Source of the DNA: an uncultured Lachnospiraceae bacterium
GTDB lineage: Bacteria; Bacillota; Clostridia; Lachnospirales; Lachnospiraceae
DNA length: 64,000 bases
Direction: 5' to 3'
NCBI GenBank assembly: GCA_947571775.1
Contig: CANOZK010000002.1
Span: 186,001 to 250,000 of the forward strand
Of this stretch, positions 62,923 to 64,000 are shown in pieces. Each line of letters begins with the position of its first letter. The first letter of the stretch is position 1. The position numbers and the translations under genes were made by a program. The notes below the pieces were generated by a model. It was not told the DNA's origin and did not search any database. It worked only from the letters and a program-made list of their open reading frames with translations.

Positions 62923-64000
62923 TGTTGCGCAGCCTCCTTTCCAAAAGTTTTACAAAATAAGTAAAAATCATGACCATTGCCAGGTAGATGACGGCCACGG
63001 ACAGCAGAGGTATGTAAGCGTTGTAGGTCTGGCTGCGGATGATGTCGCCGCCCTTGGTCAGATCCTGCAAGGCAATGTAGCCGCAGACAGAAGTTTCCTT
63101 GAGCAGTACCACAAACTCGTTGGCCAGCGCCGGAAGCACGTTTTTCAACGCCTGGGGCAAGATGATATAAATCATGGTCTGTAAGTAATTGAAGCCCAGG
63201 CTTCGGCCCGCTTCAAACTGTCCGTTGTCGATGGACAAAATCCCGCCGCGAATAATCTCGGCTACATAGGCGCCGGAGTTGATTCCAAAGGCCAGGGAAG
63301 CCACCACTACCTTATTGGTAAAGGAAGCAAAAATAATATAGTAAATAATCAGAAGCTGAACCAGTACAGGCGTACCGCGGATGACGGTCAGGTATATCTG
63401 GCAGAGCGCGTTTAAGAACTTTAGGTTCCCGGTTTTCTCATAGGTGGAGCGGATGATCGCGATGACAAAACCAATGAAAATACCCAGGATAACTGCAAGC
63501 AAGGTAATCTCCAACGTAACCGCCAGACCGTTTGCGATGTATTTCCAGCGGTCTTTGCTTATCAGGTTGTCATACAGAGCCTCTTTTAATCCGCCGGAAG
63601 CGGCGCTTTCATCTTCCGTATTGATGGTTGACTTTAGGGCTTCGTCTAGCTCTTCGGAAGAGAGTTTCTCATCTCCCGGATTGATGTAGGACTCTTTGAT
63701 CTCGTCCAGACGGCCGGATTCCTTTAAGTTTGCCAGTGCAGCGTTAACTTTTTCCAGCAATTCCGTATTGTCTTTGGCAATTGCCAGCGCATATTCTTCC
63801 GTAGTAAATTCTTCGTCGGTAAGCTTGAGCCCTTCGTTTTGTTTGACAAAAACGGCGGCCGGTTCCTGGTCGATGATCACCGCGTCGATTTTATCGGAAA
63901 GCAGGGACTGAACGGCTTCAAAACCTTTGTTATACCGCTCAATGTGGGCATCTTCAATATCGTCGGCATAGATATCGCCGGTGGTTCCAAGCTGTACGCC
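62909..64000 (-). CDS. Amino-acid ABC transporter, fused substrate-binding protein and permease (partial)
   Basis: The frame is open to the window edge, so the N terminus is missing; 363 residues are present. The first 120 or so are the C-terminal lobe of a type II amino-acid binding protein ([44 protein letters not shown]). The rest is a GlnP/HisM-type permease ([66 protein letters not shown]). Such fusions occur in Firmicutes as GlnP. The upstream residues would include the signal peptide. Amino acid specificity unknown. Confidence 0.9.
   Translation of the reverse strand, partial: GVQLGTTGDIYADDIEDAHIERYNKGFEAVQSLLSDKIDAVIIDQEPAAVFVKQNEGLKLTDEEFTTEEYALAIAKDNTELLEKVNAALANLKESGRLDEIKESYINPGDEKLSSEELDEALKSTINTEDESAASGGLKEALYDNLISKDRWKYIANGLAVTLEITLLAVILGIFIGFVIAIIRSTYEKTGNLKFLNALCQIYLTVIRGTPVLVQLLIIYYIIFASFTNKVVVASLAFGINSGAYVAEIIRGGILSIDNGQFEAGRSLGFNYLQTMIYIILPQALKNVLPALANEFVVLLKETSVCGYIALQDLTKGGDIIRSQTYNAYIPLLSVAVIYLAMVMIFTYFVKLLERRLRNSERR

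Overview
The window reads as a chromosome segment of a Gram-positive, low-to-moderate GC, flagellated, anaerobic Clostridia member, most like Lachnospiraceae. The signs are strong AAGGAGG-type ribosome binding sites, a Gram-positive flagellin, indolepyruvate:ferredoxin oxidoreductase, Ktr-type potassium uptake, a CarD-like regulator and stand-alone Spo0A DNA-binding domains. No phage, insertion sequence, rRNA or CRISPR array is visible. One tRNA gene is present: tRNA-Gln, anticodon CTG.

Layout. 1-4.7 kb: start of ftsH (minus), then pyrG and a PAP2 phosphatase, a 116-residue Spo0A C-domain protein, and argG (minus). 4.7-12.8 kb: a motility and flagellin-modification island. It holds a CgeB-like glycosyltransferase, two GT2 glycosyltransferases with helical repeats, flagellin with a sigma-28 type promoter and a CsrA-type leader, a GT-A-like protein that seems to start at ATA, and a YcgR-like PilZ protein. 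13-17.5 kb: corrinoid salvage operon (binding lipoprotein, permease, ATPase with an extra domain, CbiZ amidohydrolase). 17.6-22.5 kb: an epimerase and nucleotidyltransferase pair, and a TetM-like ribosomal GTPase fused to a Rae1/YacP-like NYN nuclease. 22.5-24.5 kb: second Spo0A C-domain gene, an HD protein and CarD. 24.7-29.4 kb: t6A genes tsaE, tsaB, rimI and tsaD with rnz and ispD. 29.4-38.3 kb: a candidate small RNA, tRNA-Gln, cvfB, dnaE, pfkA, ktrB/ktrA and a SpoU methyltransferase. 38.3-40 kb: adenine deaminase. 40.5-51 kb: a sugar or polyol operon (ABC importer, FGGY kinase, mannitol-dehydrogenase family enzyme, SDR, HAD phosphatase, one unknown gene) with a divergent ROK regulator. 51.2-56.8 kb: five zinc-ribbon or membrane-anchored envelope proteins, including one intact and one degenerate beta-lactamase-fold protein. 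57-62.1 kb: iorA/iorB, an aminotransferase and small hydrolases. 62.2-64 kb: a polar amino-acid ABC importer whose binding protein and permease are fused, cut by the window edge.

Most notable: (i) the ribosomal GTPase-NYN nuclease fusion; (ii) two receiver-less Spo0A DNA-binding proteins whose upstream regions carry TGTCRA heptamers at an exact 10-bp period, one array lying between the second gene and the GTPase fusion; (iii) a promoter-hairpin-terminator unit at 29401-29544 whose loop carries an anti-Shine-Dalgarno sequence; (iv) a glycosyltransferase-like gene with no canonical start codon; (v) an inverted pair of about 155-bp intergenic repeats 23 kb apart. All calls come from reading the sequence. 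No database search was run.
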